Of a stretch of 64,000 nt of DNA, positions 8,569 to 17,348 are shown piece after piece (within the stretch, counting starts at the first letter, position 1; every line of letters starts with the position of its first letter). The position numbers and the translations under genes are program-made. The notes under the pieces were generated by a model. That model searched no databases and had not been told where the DNA came from. It saw only the letters and a program-made list of their open reading frames with translations. The DNA is from Lepidurus packardi (lineage: Eukaryota; Arthropoda; Branchiopoda; Notostraca; Triopsidae): assembly GCA_023053545.1 (NCBI GenBank), contig JAKZAN010000078.1, positions 62,001-126,000 of the forward strand, written 5' to 3'.

Positions 8569-10941
8569 TTATTTTTTGAAAATTCTTTTAAACCAATTGC
8601 TTTCTTTCTCAACGTCCTGTCCGTAGCCATAACCGTAGCCGTAGCCATAGCCATAGCCATAACCGTAGCCGTAGCCGTAACTACTTCTCCAGATTGTATC
8701 ATTTAGAACGACAGACATGTTCTGAAGTTTCTTCTCTTTATAAAAAGTTTCTGCAATTTTTAGCATCCTCTTGTCGAGATAATGCGCTCTCATTACATAT
8801 ATGATGGCGTCAGAATACTTCGCAATCAAAAGCGTATCAGTTACTACGCTAACGGGGGCAGTATCCACGATGATATATTCGTATTCTACCTTAAGTTGCT
8901 CGAACATTCCCTCGATCTTGTTGTTCATTAAAATTTCAACGGGATTTGGCGGAATTACTCCAGACGGCAAAACATACATATTACTAAAACCATCCAATTT
9001 TATAATATAGTCGCGGACGTCTTTTCCCTTTTCGGCGATAAAATTGGTTAAACCTTTTGCTGGTAAATCCATGTAGGATGATATTTTTGGATTACGAATA
9101 TCAAATCCAATCAGCAATACTTTTTTATCTGAAGCTGCGATTGTTGCTGCCAAATTTACCGCAACGAACGTTTTTCCTTCCTTCGGAACTGTTGACGTAA
9201 CAAAAATTACTTTCGCGAATTTTTCTTGAACATTAGCCAACAGGAACTCTAAATTGGTTCGTACAATTCGAATTGCTTCCGCTGAACTTGTCCTGCTATC
9301 TGCGGTAATAATGATCTCATGTTCGTCTGCATGTGGGATATCACCAAGAAATGGCGCTGAAATTTTGCTTTCGACATCAAATCTATTCTTAATCTTACTA
9401 TCAAATAATCCCAGTAAAAAAACGATTAATGACGGAACTGCCAAAGCTGCCCCAATAGCCATGAAATAAACTGCGTTCTTATTTGGAGCCACTGCGCCGT
9501 ATGACGAACTTGCGGAATCTATGATTTTTGCATTTGAAACGGTCACAGCAAGCGTTATGGCGATCTCTTCTCTCTTCTGCAAGAGATACAAGTAAAGAGA
9601 TTCTTTGATATTCTTCTGGCGTTCTATACCCTTAAATAATCGAACTTGAGTTGGAACTTTTGATATCTGATTTTGCGCCAAATTAAACTGCTTTTCTAGC
9701 TCAGCTCGCTTTATATTTAATACAGAAAGTTGGGTTTGCAAACTCTGAACAATATTTTGCCTAAGTTCCGAAGCCTTAGCTTGCCCATTTGAAACTAGAC
9801 GGCTACTATTTGTAGCTCCTTTTTTATAACGTTGTAATTCCAACAATATGTCATTGTATTCAGCAATTAATGAATTGGCAGCATTTTCATCTTGAAATAT
9901 ATTTATTGGCAATAGCTCATCTTTGTTCTTCGTCATGAAATCAAACATTGATTTTACAACTATGATTTGCGTTTGATTTTGCACATATTCCTTCTCATAA
10001 CCGCCCGCTTTACCGATATACATCTCTGCATCTTTCTCGATACTTGTTAGATTATTAGTTTTCAAGAATGACTCGGCATCTTTCTCAACATCTCCCAATT
10101 CTTTGGTAACGATATCTAAACGACTTGCAATAAACTCTTGGGTTTTGCTTGACGTTAAATTTTTATCATTTATAGCATCCTCGTTGTACATTTCGATTAA
10201 GCCATCAATAAAATCTTCCGCTTTTTGCGTTACAGGGGTGTCGATTGAAAGCTGCAGTACATTACTGGTTTTTCCAACCGGCGTAATCATGATTTTGCCA
10301 GCAAGACCCATTGCGGTACTATTGACATCATTGACTACGACCGACATTTCTGTATCAGTACTGAACGAATTTCGTTTATTGACAACAATCATTTTTGCGC
10401 CAGCAATTTGAACAATTGAACCATACTTAAAGGAACCTGCTGAATTGTGTTTGCTGTCTTCTAATTTAAAATCAGTTTGGGACAAACCAACAATTATAAA
10501 GTTTTGCGGCTTGCTAAAAAAACCTTCTTCCCTTTCAATAAAATTCAATGCAAGCGGACTATCATTATAAACTTCCTTTTTGGTGATTCGTCCATTCGAA
10601 AAGCATGAAACATGCAAGTTTTTTCGTCTAACTACTTTTTCAATAATTCGTTTAGATCTTAAAATCTCAATTTCATTTTCAACGTCTTTTTTAAAGTTCA
10701 TCATTCCTAAATCCGCAAAAGCAGCTGCTTCATTTTGTCCGCCAGACTTTCGATCTTCCTTGATTAAAATGGTTGCAGATGTTCTATATTGAGGCGTTTC
10801 GTAGCGCAAAAAGAAAAAAGCAATAGTTACAAATAATACTATTGAGATCACATACCACCTCCAATGGGCAGCAAACTGTTCAAGTTGTTCTCTAAGATTT
10901 ATACTTTCTTCCGTCTTTTCGTCCGATATTAACTTATCCAT
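8569..10941 (-). CDS. Wzc-like polysaccharide co-polymerase and tyrosine autokinase
   Basis: Inner membrane protein of 790 aa that controls chain length and export of the polysaccharide through autophosphorylation. Domains in order: Wzz segment with TM1 (about 29-46), a long periplasmic coiled-coil region with a GNVR-like part (about 260-480), TM2 (about 489-513), and a cytoplasmic BY-kinase with Walker A TSTVPKEGKT (582-591), Walker A' LIGFDIRNP and Walker B YIIVDTAP. The tail holds ten consecutive Tyr-Gly pairs (755-774), an unusually regular tyrosine cluster, followed by a basic end (WFKRIFKK). It is the last gene of the operon, 3 bases behind the export protein gene. Confidence 0.95.
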   Translation of the reverse strand: MDKLISDEKTEESINLREQLEQFAAHWRWYVISIVLFVTIAFFFLRYETPQYRTSATILIKEDRKSGGQNEAAAFADLGMMNFKKDVENEIEILRSKRIIEKVVRRKNLHVSCFSNGRITKKEVYNDSPLALNFIEREEGFFSKPQNFIIVGLSQTDFKLEDSKHNSAGSFKYGSIVQIAGAKMIVVNKRNSFSTDTEMSVVVNDVNSTAMGLAGKIMITPVGKTSNVLQLSIDTPVTQKAEDFIDGLIEMYNEDAINDKNLTSSKTQEFIASRLDIVTKELGDVEKDAESFLKTNNLTSIEKDAEMYIGKAGGYEKEYVQNQTQIIVVKSMFDFMTKNKDELLPINIFQDENAANSLIAEYNDILLELQRYKKGATNSSRLVSNGQAKASELRQNIVQSLQTQLSVLNIKRAELEKQFNLAQNQISKVPTQVRLFKGIERQKNIKESLYLYLLQKREEIAITLAVTVSNAKIIDSASSSYGAVAPNKNAVYFMAIGAALAVPSLIVFLLGLFDSKIKNRFDVESKISAPFLGDIPHADEHEIIITADSRTSSAEAIRIVRTNLEFLLANVQEKFAKVIFVTSTVPKEGKTFVAVNLAATIAASDKKVLLIGFDIRNPKISSYMDLPAKGLTNFIAEKGKDVRDYIIKLDGFSNMYVLPSGVIPPNPVEILMNNKIEGMFEQLKVEYEYIIVDTAPVSVVTDTLLIAKYSDAIIYVMRAHYLDKRMLKIAETFYKEKKLQNMSVVLNDTIWRSSYGYGYGYGYGYGYGYGYGYGQDVEKESNWFKRIFKK
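8620..8679 (-). repeat. Tandem 6-base repeat coding for (Tyr-Gly)x10
   Basis: Sixty bases made of ten copies of TAY-GGN in frame within the Wzc-like kinase gene. Codons vary between TAC and TAT, and between GGC, GGT and GGA, so the repeat is kept at protein level as well as in DNA. The regular unit could change copy number by slipped-strand mispairing without loss of frame. Confidence 0.95.
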
Positions 10942-10944
10942 ATT

Positions 10945-11706
10945 CTAGATTCGGGTTATTAATAGTATTATGCTAAGTGAAACTGATATTATTGAAGATA
11001 TCAATGTAATATTTGGCCCTAAAGCTGATGAATTTATTTTAGTGCGATTTGGCTCAACTATAATCTGATCATTTTGTTTTAAGTAATAAAACGGTGAATA
11101 AAGAAAATCTTCTTGCGTTATATCTACTCTATTAAATGACCGTTTGCCGTCTTCTTCCCGAATAATCAAAATATTTTTTCTTTTGCCATAGACGGTCAAA
11201 TCGCCAGCTTTCGTTAGTGCTTCTAGCAAGGTTATCCTTTCAGTAGAAATATTAACTATATTAGAACCGCCGACCTCTCCAATAATAGATAATTTGAAGT
11301 TTAAAATTCTTATATTGATTATTGGATTCTCAATATATTTTGAAATTTCTGCTTGCAATTTATTCTTTGCAGCAGTTGTAGTAAGGCCTGCAAGTTTTAC
11401 TTTTCCCAAAGTTGGGAAATCGATAAAACCATTATTGTCAACCAAAAAGCTATTTATATTTGCATTCCCTCCATTTGCTTCACCAATATTTGGCGCGATC
11501 GTAAACTGAGCAGTGGCTTCAGGGGTGTCACCTGTTACGGTTATACAAATGAGATCATCCGGTTGCAATGTTAGCTGATAATCAGGATTGCGGTCGATTG
11601 TCTTCTCTTCAATATCACGTAAATATATCATATTCTTTCGCGAAGCACAGGATGCAAGCAGTGAACAAAGCGCGAAAACAAATAAGGTTCTTTTTAAATA
11701 AAACAT
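10945..11706 (-). CDS. Wza-like polysaccharide export outer membrane lipoprotein
   Basis: Periplasmic and outer membrane export channel component of a Wzy-type pathway (253 aa). The signal peptide ends in a lipobox (CSLLASC, Cys at about residue 20). The following residues ASRK are not acidic, which fits a lipoprotein that stays inside the cell surface. A poly_export domain (YQLTLQPDDLICITVTGD) comes next, then SLBB repeats (LVDNNGFIDFPTLGKVKLAGLT in overlapping stretches; FKLSIIGEVGG), and a C-terminal hydrophobic segment (ITLISSIISVSLSIILLI). It lies directly before the kinase gene, the usual Wza-Wzc order. Confidence 0.92.
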   Translation of the reverse strand: MFYLKRTLFVFALCSLLASCASRKNMIYLRDIEEKTIDRNPDYQLTLQPDDLICITVTGDTPEATAQFTIAPNIGEANGGNANINSFLVDNNGFIDFPTLGKVKLAGLTTTAAKNKLQAEISKYIENPIINIRILNFKLSIIGEVGGSNIVNISTERITLLEALTKAGDLTVYGKRKNILIIREEDGKRSFNRVDITQEDFLYSPFYYLKQNDQIIVEPNRTKINSSALGPNITLISSIISVSLSIILLITRI

Positions 11707-11729
11707 GGTTACTATACTATGGCGTTAAT

Positions 11730-13676
11730 TTATGAATTTATTTTTTTTGTGTCGAGGGCTTCAAAAATTGAATTATTACTAATAAACTCTGGTACAACGC
11801 TTTTCATCAGCGAAACAACTTCTTTGGAGGACAATTCGAATAGATTGGATTCTAAATGCGACACCATCATATTTACGTCGTCCAAATCTTCGAACTGATC
11901 AATTGCAATGAAAATTTGATCGTTATAGGTCACTAACGAATGAGAAGAATCGTTCAGCAATTCTTCAAAAAGCTTTTCTCCAGGTCTCAATCCGATTACT
12001 TCGATATCGATATCCTGATAAGGTATAAATCCTGCTAGTCGAATCATCTTTCGCGCTAGATCAAGAATTTTGACTGGTTTTCCCATATCAAAAATAAAAA
12101 TTTCCCCTCCTTTACCCATTGCTCCAGCTTCCAAAACGAGTTGGCACGCTTCTGGAATAGTCATAAAGTATCGTATGATATCCGGGTGCGTAATGGTGAG
12201 TGGGCCTCCTTCTTCTATTTGCTTGGTGAACAAAGGAACTATGGAGCCATTAGAGCCAAGAACGTTGCCAAATCGCGTTGTTATAAACTTTGTGTCTGAA
12301 CCAATATTGATTGCATTTAATTGCAGTGATTTGATTAGTTTTTCAGCAATTCGCTTACTGGCTCCCATTACGTTACTGGGGTTCACTGCTTTATCGGTCG
12401 AAACCATTACGAACCGCTCTACCTTATACTTGATCGCGAGCGTGCCAAGCGTTTTTGTACCCAAAACATTTGTTCGGATGGCTTCATGAGGATTATCTTC
12501 AATAACCGGAACATGCTTATAAGCCGCGGCATGGTATACTATATCTGGCGTAAAATTCCTAAATAGCTGCTCTAACGCTTCTTCATTTCGAATGTCAGTG
12601 AGCGCAACTTCAATCGAAACTTTTGATTGCAGCTGTGTTAATTCCAAGTGAAGACTATTTAGTGGAGTTTCTGCTTGGTCACACAGAATGATTTTGGAAG
12701 GATTGAATAATATCGCTTGCCGAACAATTTCACTGCCAATAGATCCTGCAGCACCAGTTACTAAAACTGTTTTGTTATTGATTTGACCCGAAATAGTATT
12801 CATGTCTAGTTGAATTGGATTTCTGCCCAATAAATCCTCAATCTTAAAGCTCGTAATCCGGTTAGAAATTAGTTGCTGATCTGCCCAGTCCGTTATCGCT
12901 GGAACCATGAATACCTTAAAATTATATTCCAAGCATTCATCAACAATCGCGATTATTTCACTTTTCGTTAAACTTTTTTCTACAATAATTAATGCTTCCG
13001 CCTTCATTACACGTAACGCCAAGGGTATGCTTTTTGCAACATGAATTATAGGTAAGTTTAATATTCGTTTTGAACTTATGCCAGATTGAAATTTATCAAC
13101 AAAGCCTAATAATTTGAACCTTCGTGGCGATTCGGAATTAATGGCGTTGGCAACTGAAATTGCATTAGCATCTGCACCGTATATTATCGCGTTAATTTGT
13201 TTAGAACCTCTGTTATTAACGAACTTTTCAAAAGTAAATTTGACAAAAATACGCAGCTGAAAAAGCAGTAAAAATGTTATTAAGAAACCAACAAATAATC
13301 CTGCTGTAGCATATAACTTATCTCCTAATAAATACAGCCTTAAGTAATTAATGCCACATAAAGAAAGAAAAGCGATTGAAGTGGAAAGTAGTAATTTCAC
13401 GCCATCCAAGAAAGTTGAGTGCCTAATAATTCCCGAATATGTCCTAAAAAATAGAAAAAATCCTGCGTTTACTGTTAGTATAATTAAATAACTAAAAATA
13501 CTATTATAGAATACTACATTTAGACTCTTACCAACGTAGCATGTGATAAAATTTGCTGTGAGCACTATGAGACAGTCTAATAAAAAAATAATCCACCGAG
13601 GCAAATAGCCTATTGTTCCCAATTGCTTATCGGAAACTTTGTTAAAAATAGTCTGTATTAATTTATTAAAAATCAT
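11730..13676 (-). CDS. PglF/WbpM/CapD-like UDP-sugar 4,6-dehydratase (membrane)
   Basis: Converts UDP-GlcNAc to the 4-keto-6-deoxy intermediate, the first step towards diacetylbacillosamine, QuiNAc or FucNAc. The protein (648 aa from the ATG at 13676) has four N-terminal membrane helices (to about residue 140), a first Rossmann-like domain, then the catalytic SDR domain with TGAAGSIGSEIV and DIVYHAAAYKHVPVIEDNP. The catalytic region VSTDKAVNPSNVMGASKR has Met-x3-Lys instead of Tyr-x3-Lys, as described for WbpM-type enzymes. An upstream in-frame TTG at 13685 is a weaker start. The adjacent PglE-, PglD- and PglC-like genes support the bacillosamine route. Confidence 0.9.
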   Translation of the reverse strand: MIFNKLIQTIFNKVSDKQLGTIGYLPRWIIFLLDCLIVLTANFITCYVGKSLNVVFYNSIFSYLIILTVNAGFFLFFRTYSGIIRHSTFLDGVKLLLSTSIAFLSLCGINYLRLYLLGDKLYATAGLFVGFLITFLLLFQLRIFVKFTFEKFVNNRGSKQINAIIYGADANAISVANAINSESPRRFKLLGFVDKFQSGISSKRILNLPIIHVAKSIPLALRVMKAEALIIVEKSLTKSEIIAIVDECLEYNFKVFMVPAITDWADQQLISNRITSFKIEDLLGRNPIQLDMNTISGQINNKTVLVTGAAGSIGSEIVRQAILFNPSKIILCDQAETPLNSLHLELTQLQSKVSIEVALTDIRNEEALEQLFRNFTPDIVYHAAAYKHVPVIEDNPHEAIRTNVLGTKTLGTLAIKYKVERFVMVSTDKAVNPSNVMGASKRIAEKLIKSLQLNAINIGSDTKFITTRFGNVLGSNGSIVPLFTKQIEEGGPLTITHPDIIRYFMTIPEACQLVLEAGAMGKGGEIFIFDMGKPVKILDLARKMIRLAGFIPYQDIDIEVIGLRPGEKLFEELLNDSSHSLVTYNDQIFIAIDQFEDLDDVNMMVSHLESNLFELSSKEVVSLMKSVVPEFISNNSIFEALDTKKINS

Positions 13677-13704
13677 TGCAATCAAAATGAGCAGTTCCTA
13701 GACT

Positions 13705-14841
13705 TTAGACAAATTTTAGTATGGCTTCTGCAATTCGAGATTTGTCTGTTTCGTTGAGATTTGAACCAGATGGCAAACATAAGCCTTTTTTAAATAAGTT
13801 TTCGCTTATTTGGCCTCCAAAATAAGAAAATTCCTTAAAAATTGGTTGCAAGTGCATTGGTTTCCAGAGGGGCCGCGTTTCTATACTTTGCGCTTCTAAG
13901 GCTTCTCTAAGATGCGCACTCGAAAAATTTTTGCGTGTTATATTAGAATCGATTGTAATTGCCGACAACCAATGATTGGACTGAAACTTATCAGATGGCT
14001 CACAAAAAAGCGAAATTCCTTGAACGTTCGAAAACAAATCCTTGTAAAACAAATGCATTTCTTTTCTGCGGGTAACATGTGAATCAACGATTTCCATTTG
14101 TCCTCTGCCAATTCCGGCACAAATATTACTCAACCGATAATTATAGCCTATCGCACTATGCTCATAATGAGGAGCATTATCACGCGCTTGAGTTGCTAAA
14201 AAAATTGCCCGTTGTTTTATTGCTTCCGACTTAGCAACCAAAGCGCCGCCGCCCGATGTTGTTATAATTTTATTTCCATTGAAACTCAAAATGCTAATAT
14301 CACCAAAAGTGCCGCACTTTCTATTGTCGTATAAACTCCCAAGTGCTTCTGCGCTATCCTCCAATATTGGAATTTCATACCGATTTGCGATCGCTCTAAT
14401 CTCGTCAACTTTATAAGGCATGCCATATAAGTGAACTGCAACAATAGCTTTAGGTTTTTTTCCCTTTTGAATACTGCTTTTGATCGCGTCCTCTAGCGCA
14501 TTTGGACACATATTCCAAGTTTCAGGTTCGCTATCAACAAATATTGGGATAGCGCCTTGATATCTAATCGGATTTGCAGAGGCGGAGAATGTAAAACTTT
14601 GACAGATTACCTCATCACCATGCGATACATCAAGCAGAACTAAGCCGAGATGTAGTGCAGCAGTTCCACTAGTAAGTGCCGCGACAAACACATCTTGTTC
14701 TAGATAATTTTCCAAATCTTGCTCGAAGCCGGTGACATTTGGACCCAAGGGCGCTACCCAATTCGTATCAAAAGCTTCTTGAACGTATTTTTGCTCTCCC
14801 CCACCCATGTGCGGAGACGATAGCCAGATTTTATTGTTCAT
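13705..14841 (-). CDS. DegT/DnrJ/EryC1/StrS aminotransferase, PglE-like
   Basis: PLP-dependent sugar aminotransferase (378 aa), predicted to add the 4-amino group to UDP-4-keto-6-deoxy-GlcNAc. Recognisable segments are AALTSGTAALHLGLVLL, GDEVICQSFTFSASANPI, IPILEDSAEALGS, and the PLP-lysine region ILSFNGNKIITTSGGG. The last resembles PglE-type enzymes, in which the lysine sits in NGNK. It lies between the dehydratase and acetyltransferase genes, exactly the three activities needed for UDP-diacetylbacillosamine. The substrate is inferred from context; the family is certain. Confidence 0.9.
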   Translation of the reverse strand: MNNKIWLSSPHMGGGEQKYVQEAFDTNWVAPLGPNVTGFEQDLENYLEQDVFVAALTSGTAALHLGLVLLDVSHGDEVICQSFTFSASANPIRYQGAIPIFVDSEPETWNMCPNALEDAIKSSIQKGKKPKAIVAVHLYGMPYKVDEIRAIANRYEIPILEDSAEALGSLYDNRKCGTFGDISILSFNGNKIITTSGGGALVAKSEAIKQRAIFLATQARDNAPHYEHSAIGYNYRLSNICAGIGRGQMEIVDSHVTRRKEMHLFYKDLFSNVQGISLFCEPSDKFQSNHWLSAITIDSNITRKNFSSAHLREALEAQSIETRPLWKPMHLQPIFKEFSYFGGQISENLFKKGLCLPSGSNLNETDKSRIAEAILKFV

Positions 14842-14880
14842 ATTGATATGTTGTCTATTTCACAACTAGTATTAATTATA

Positions 14881-15522
14881 TTACTTGTTTCGAATTGGCT
14901 TTGCTGGAACACCAACAGCTGTGCATTCACTAGGAAGCGAAGAGCAAACTACAGCTCCCGCACCAATGGTTGTATGACGCCCAACTTCAAGTCGGTTGAT
15001 GATCTTTGCTCCAGTACCAACATAAACTCCTTCTTTGATCACTACTTCACCTGAAATATTTACTGAAGGCATAAAAGAACAATAAGATTCGATTACAGTA
15101 TCATGCCCCACAGTACACATCAAATTAAATATTACAAAATTTTCTACAATAATATTACAAGTCAAAATAGTGCCTGCACATATAATGTTGCCAATTCCCA
15201 ATTCGACAAAATCTTCCGAAATCAGTACGCTAGGATGAATAATATTAGGGAAGATAAGATTCTTATTTGATAAACTTTCCTGTATTTGCTTTTTAATTTT
15301 TGGCTCGCCAATTGCCAAGACGACACAAAGTGAATCACTTTGTCTATTTAGGTCATCAACACTGCCTATAACAGGGTGGTTGTTAATGATTTGACCTATA
15401 TTAAAACCGTCATCATAGAAACCAACAAAATTATATGTTGGATTAATTTTATTTATGGCATCCACGATGGTTTTGACTTCTCTGCCAAACCCGCCTGCCC
15501 CTACAATTGCCAAATCTTTCAT
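14881..15522 (-). CDS. PglD/NeuD-family sugar O/N-acetyltransferase
   Basis: Acetyl-CoA-dependent transferase of the left-handed beta-helix class (213 aa). The N-terminal Rossmann-like part begins with LAIVGAGGFGREVKTIVDAI. The C-terminal hexapeptide repeats include ICAGTILTCNIIVENFVIFN, the HD residues of CTVGHDTVIE (probable catalytic His), and VYVGTGAKI. By context it N-acetylates the 4-amino sugar made by the neighbouring aminotransferase. The N- against O-acetylation call rests on the PglF-E-D-C grouping, not on a residue I can point to. Confidence 0.88.
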   Translation of the reverse strand: MKDLAIVGAGGFGREVKTIVDAINKINPTYNFVGFYDDGFNIGQIINNHPVIGSVDDLNRQSDSLCVVLAIGEPKIKKQIQESLSNKNLIFPNIIHPSVLISEDFVELGIGNIICAGTILTCNIIVENFVIFNLMCTVGHDTVIESYCSFMPSVNISGEVVIKEGVYVGTGAKIINRLEVGRHTTIGAGAVVCSSLPSECTAVGVPAKPIRNK

Positions 15523-15575
15523 ACTTTATAATTAAATTGATTTGAATTAAATTCTATTTTGTGCTAGAGCCTATC

Positions 15576-16178
15576 TCAATACTTAGTGAAAGGTTCGATT
15601 GTCGCCGAGTCGGCTGCATTTATACCTGATCTTAAAAGTACTTTCTGTACTGTTTTTAGAAGAATTTTTAAATCAACTAAAAAGCTCATATTTTCCACAT
15701 ACCACACATCTAGCTCAAATTTCTGATCCCAAGAAATTGCATTCCTGCCATTGATTTGTGCCCAACCTGTTATTCCGGGTTTGACTTCATGTCGCCTATT
15801 TTGAAACTCGCTATATAAATGCAAATAGTCTGGCAGCAGCGGTCTTGGCCCCACTATGCTCATTTGGCCTACTAAAACATTAAAAAGTTGTGGAAGTTCA
15901 TCTAGCGAGGTTTTGCGTATAAAAGAACCTATTTTGGTGAGCCTCAATTCGTCTGATAGCAAGTTGCCGTTTACATCTTTCTTGTCGTTCATGGTTTTGA
16001 ATTTAAATATTTTAAAAATAGCACCATTCTTCCCAGGTCTTCTTTGAATAAACAAAGTCTTTCCATCATTTGCAAAAGATAGCAGAATTCCGACTACTAT
16101 ATAAACGGGCGACAATACAACAATCAGTGTAAAGGCACATATAAAATCTAAAAAAGGTTTAATAAAATACTTGTACAT
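15576..16178 (-). CDS. PglC-like phosphoglycosyl transferase (initiating sugar transferase)
   Basis: Moves a sugar-1-phosphate from its UDP form to undecaprenyl phosphate, starting the repeat unit. It is a small monotopic enzyme of 200 aa, without the extra membrane domains of WbaP. It has one N-terminal hydrophobic segment (CAFTLIVVLSPVYIVVGILL), then FIQRRPGKNGAIFKIFKFKTM, LTKIGSFIRKTSLDELPQL (the Asp-Glu catalytic pair), SIVGPRPLLPDYL and KPGITGWAQINGRN. Its size and its neighbours suggest a diacetylbacillosamine-type first sugar. Confidence 0.92.
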   Translation of the reverse strand: MYKYFIKPFLDFICAFTLIVVLSPVYIVVGILLSFANDGKTLFIQRRPGKNGAIFKIFKFKTMNDKKDVNGNLLSDELRLTKIGSFIRKTSLDELPQLFNVLVGQMSIVGPRPLLPDYLHLYSEFQNRRHEVKPGITGWAQINGRNAISWDQKFELDVWYVENMSFLVDLKILLKTVQKVLLRSGINAADSATIEPFTKY

Positions 16179-16190
16179 GTTTATAATTAA

Positions 16191-17348
16191 TTAGCTCGCG
16201 CTCGGTTTACATAACGTTTGATACTCTAACAAAATAGCCTTCCACACTTGCCTTTGTTCAAATTTACGACATATGTTAGCTCGTGCACGGACACCCATCG
16301 CAAAATTTTTATCTGAATTTGTATGGGCATATTCGATCGCATTTTGCAACGCTGTTGTATTCTTTGCAGGCACAATCCAGCCTGTTTCATTTTGAACAAT
16401 AATTTCATTGCACCCATTTATATCAGAAACAACTGCGCTTAATTGCATAGCACCAGCTTGGAGTACAACATTTGGAAAACCTTCGCGATAACTTGGAAAA
16501 ACAAATAAATCTGCACAGGCGAAATATGGACGAACATCCTTTTGAAACCCAACCTCAATAATGGCAGAATTATTTGCGATTTCAGAGATTGTTTTTGGAC
16601 TGAGAGGGTCAAGCTCATTTTCATATGACCCAACTAGCAGCAATTTTATGTTTTTGTACTTTCGATTCAAGTTAGTAAACGCATCAACAAGTTCTGTTAC
16701 GCCCTTATCTTGTACCAACCTACCAACGAACAGCAGAACGAAATCGCCTTCATCAAAATATTTTTTGCGCAATAGAGCCGCTTCCGAAGATACATTTTCT
16801 TTGTCAAAATACCCCGTATCTATTCCATTACTACTGCCATTTCCAATGACTTTAATTTTATTTGAATTGTATATGTTTCTTAAAATAAAATCTCGCAAAC
16901 CAAAAGAGTTGGGATACACCTTGGTAGCACACCAATATGTCGCTTGCTCCACCCCTACTAGAATCTCTCGTTTTAAACCTTTTGCCTCCATTAGAGGCAG
17001 GCCTGCAACAGTATGCAGCCGCACAGGAACGCCCGCAAGTCGTGCAGCCACCATTCCGATTATGCCGGCTTTTGGTGTATGCGTGTGAACAATTTCTGGT
17101 TTTTCGTGCCTAAAAAACCGATACATATTCCATAAGGATATTAAGTCGGCTATTGGGCTAATTTTTCGAGTCATCTCGATACAGATAATGGGAATGCCTT
17201 CATTTGAAACTATATCAGTAACTTCTGGCCCCGAAGAAGTGATCCCAACAACATCAAAATAGTCGCTTGCAAACCGCAATTGGCCCTTTAGCAAACTGGC
17301 AAGTGACTGAGGAACGGTAGTAATTCTAATGAGCTTTTGCTTAGTCAT
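16191..17348 (-). CDS. GT4-family glycosyltransferase
   Basis: GT-B fold transferase of family GT4 (385 aa). The donor-binding C-terminal half shows LLFVGRLVQDKGVTELVDAF and the EX7E-type region FVFPSYREGFPNVVLQAGAM. The N-terminal half has EIVHTHTPKAGIIGMVAARLAG. It follows the PglC-like gene and overlaps the asparagine-synthase gene by 8 bases. Its place next to the initiating transferase suggests that it adds the second sugar, as PglA does in Campylobacter, but the donor is not readable from sequence. Confidence 0.88.
   Translation of the reverse strand: MTKQKLIRITTVPQSLASLLKGQLRFASDYFDVVGITSSGPEVTDIVSNEGIPIICIEMTRKISPIADLISLWNMYRFFRHEKPEIVHTHTPKAGIIGMVAARLAGVPVRLHTVAGLPLMEAKGLKREILVGVEQATYWCATKVYPNSFGLRDFILRNIYNSNKIKVIGNGSSNGIDTGYFDKENVSSEAALLRKKYFDEGDFVLLFVGRLVQDKGVTELVDAFTNLNRKYKNIKLLLVGSYENELDPLSPKTISEIANNSAIIEVGFQKDVRPYFACADLFVFPSYREGFPNVVLQAGAMQLSAVVSDINGCNEIIVQNETGWIVPAKNTTALQNAIEYAHTNSDKNFAMGVRARANICRKFEQRQVWKAILLEYQTLCKPSAS

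Noticed and set aside
8620..8679. Hexamer array as a CRISPR or intergenic satellite
   Set aside because: It has no spacers, lies inside the kinase gene and stays in frame as Tyr-Gly codons.
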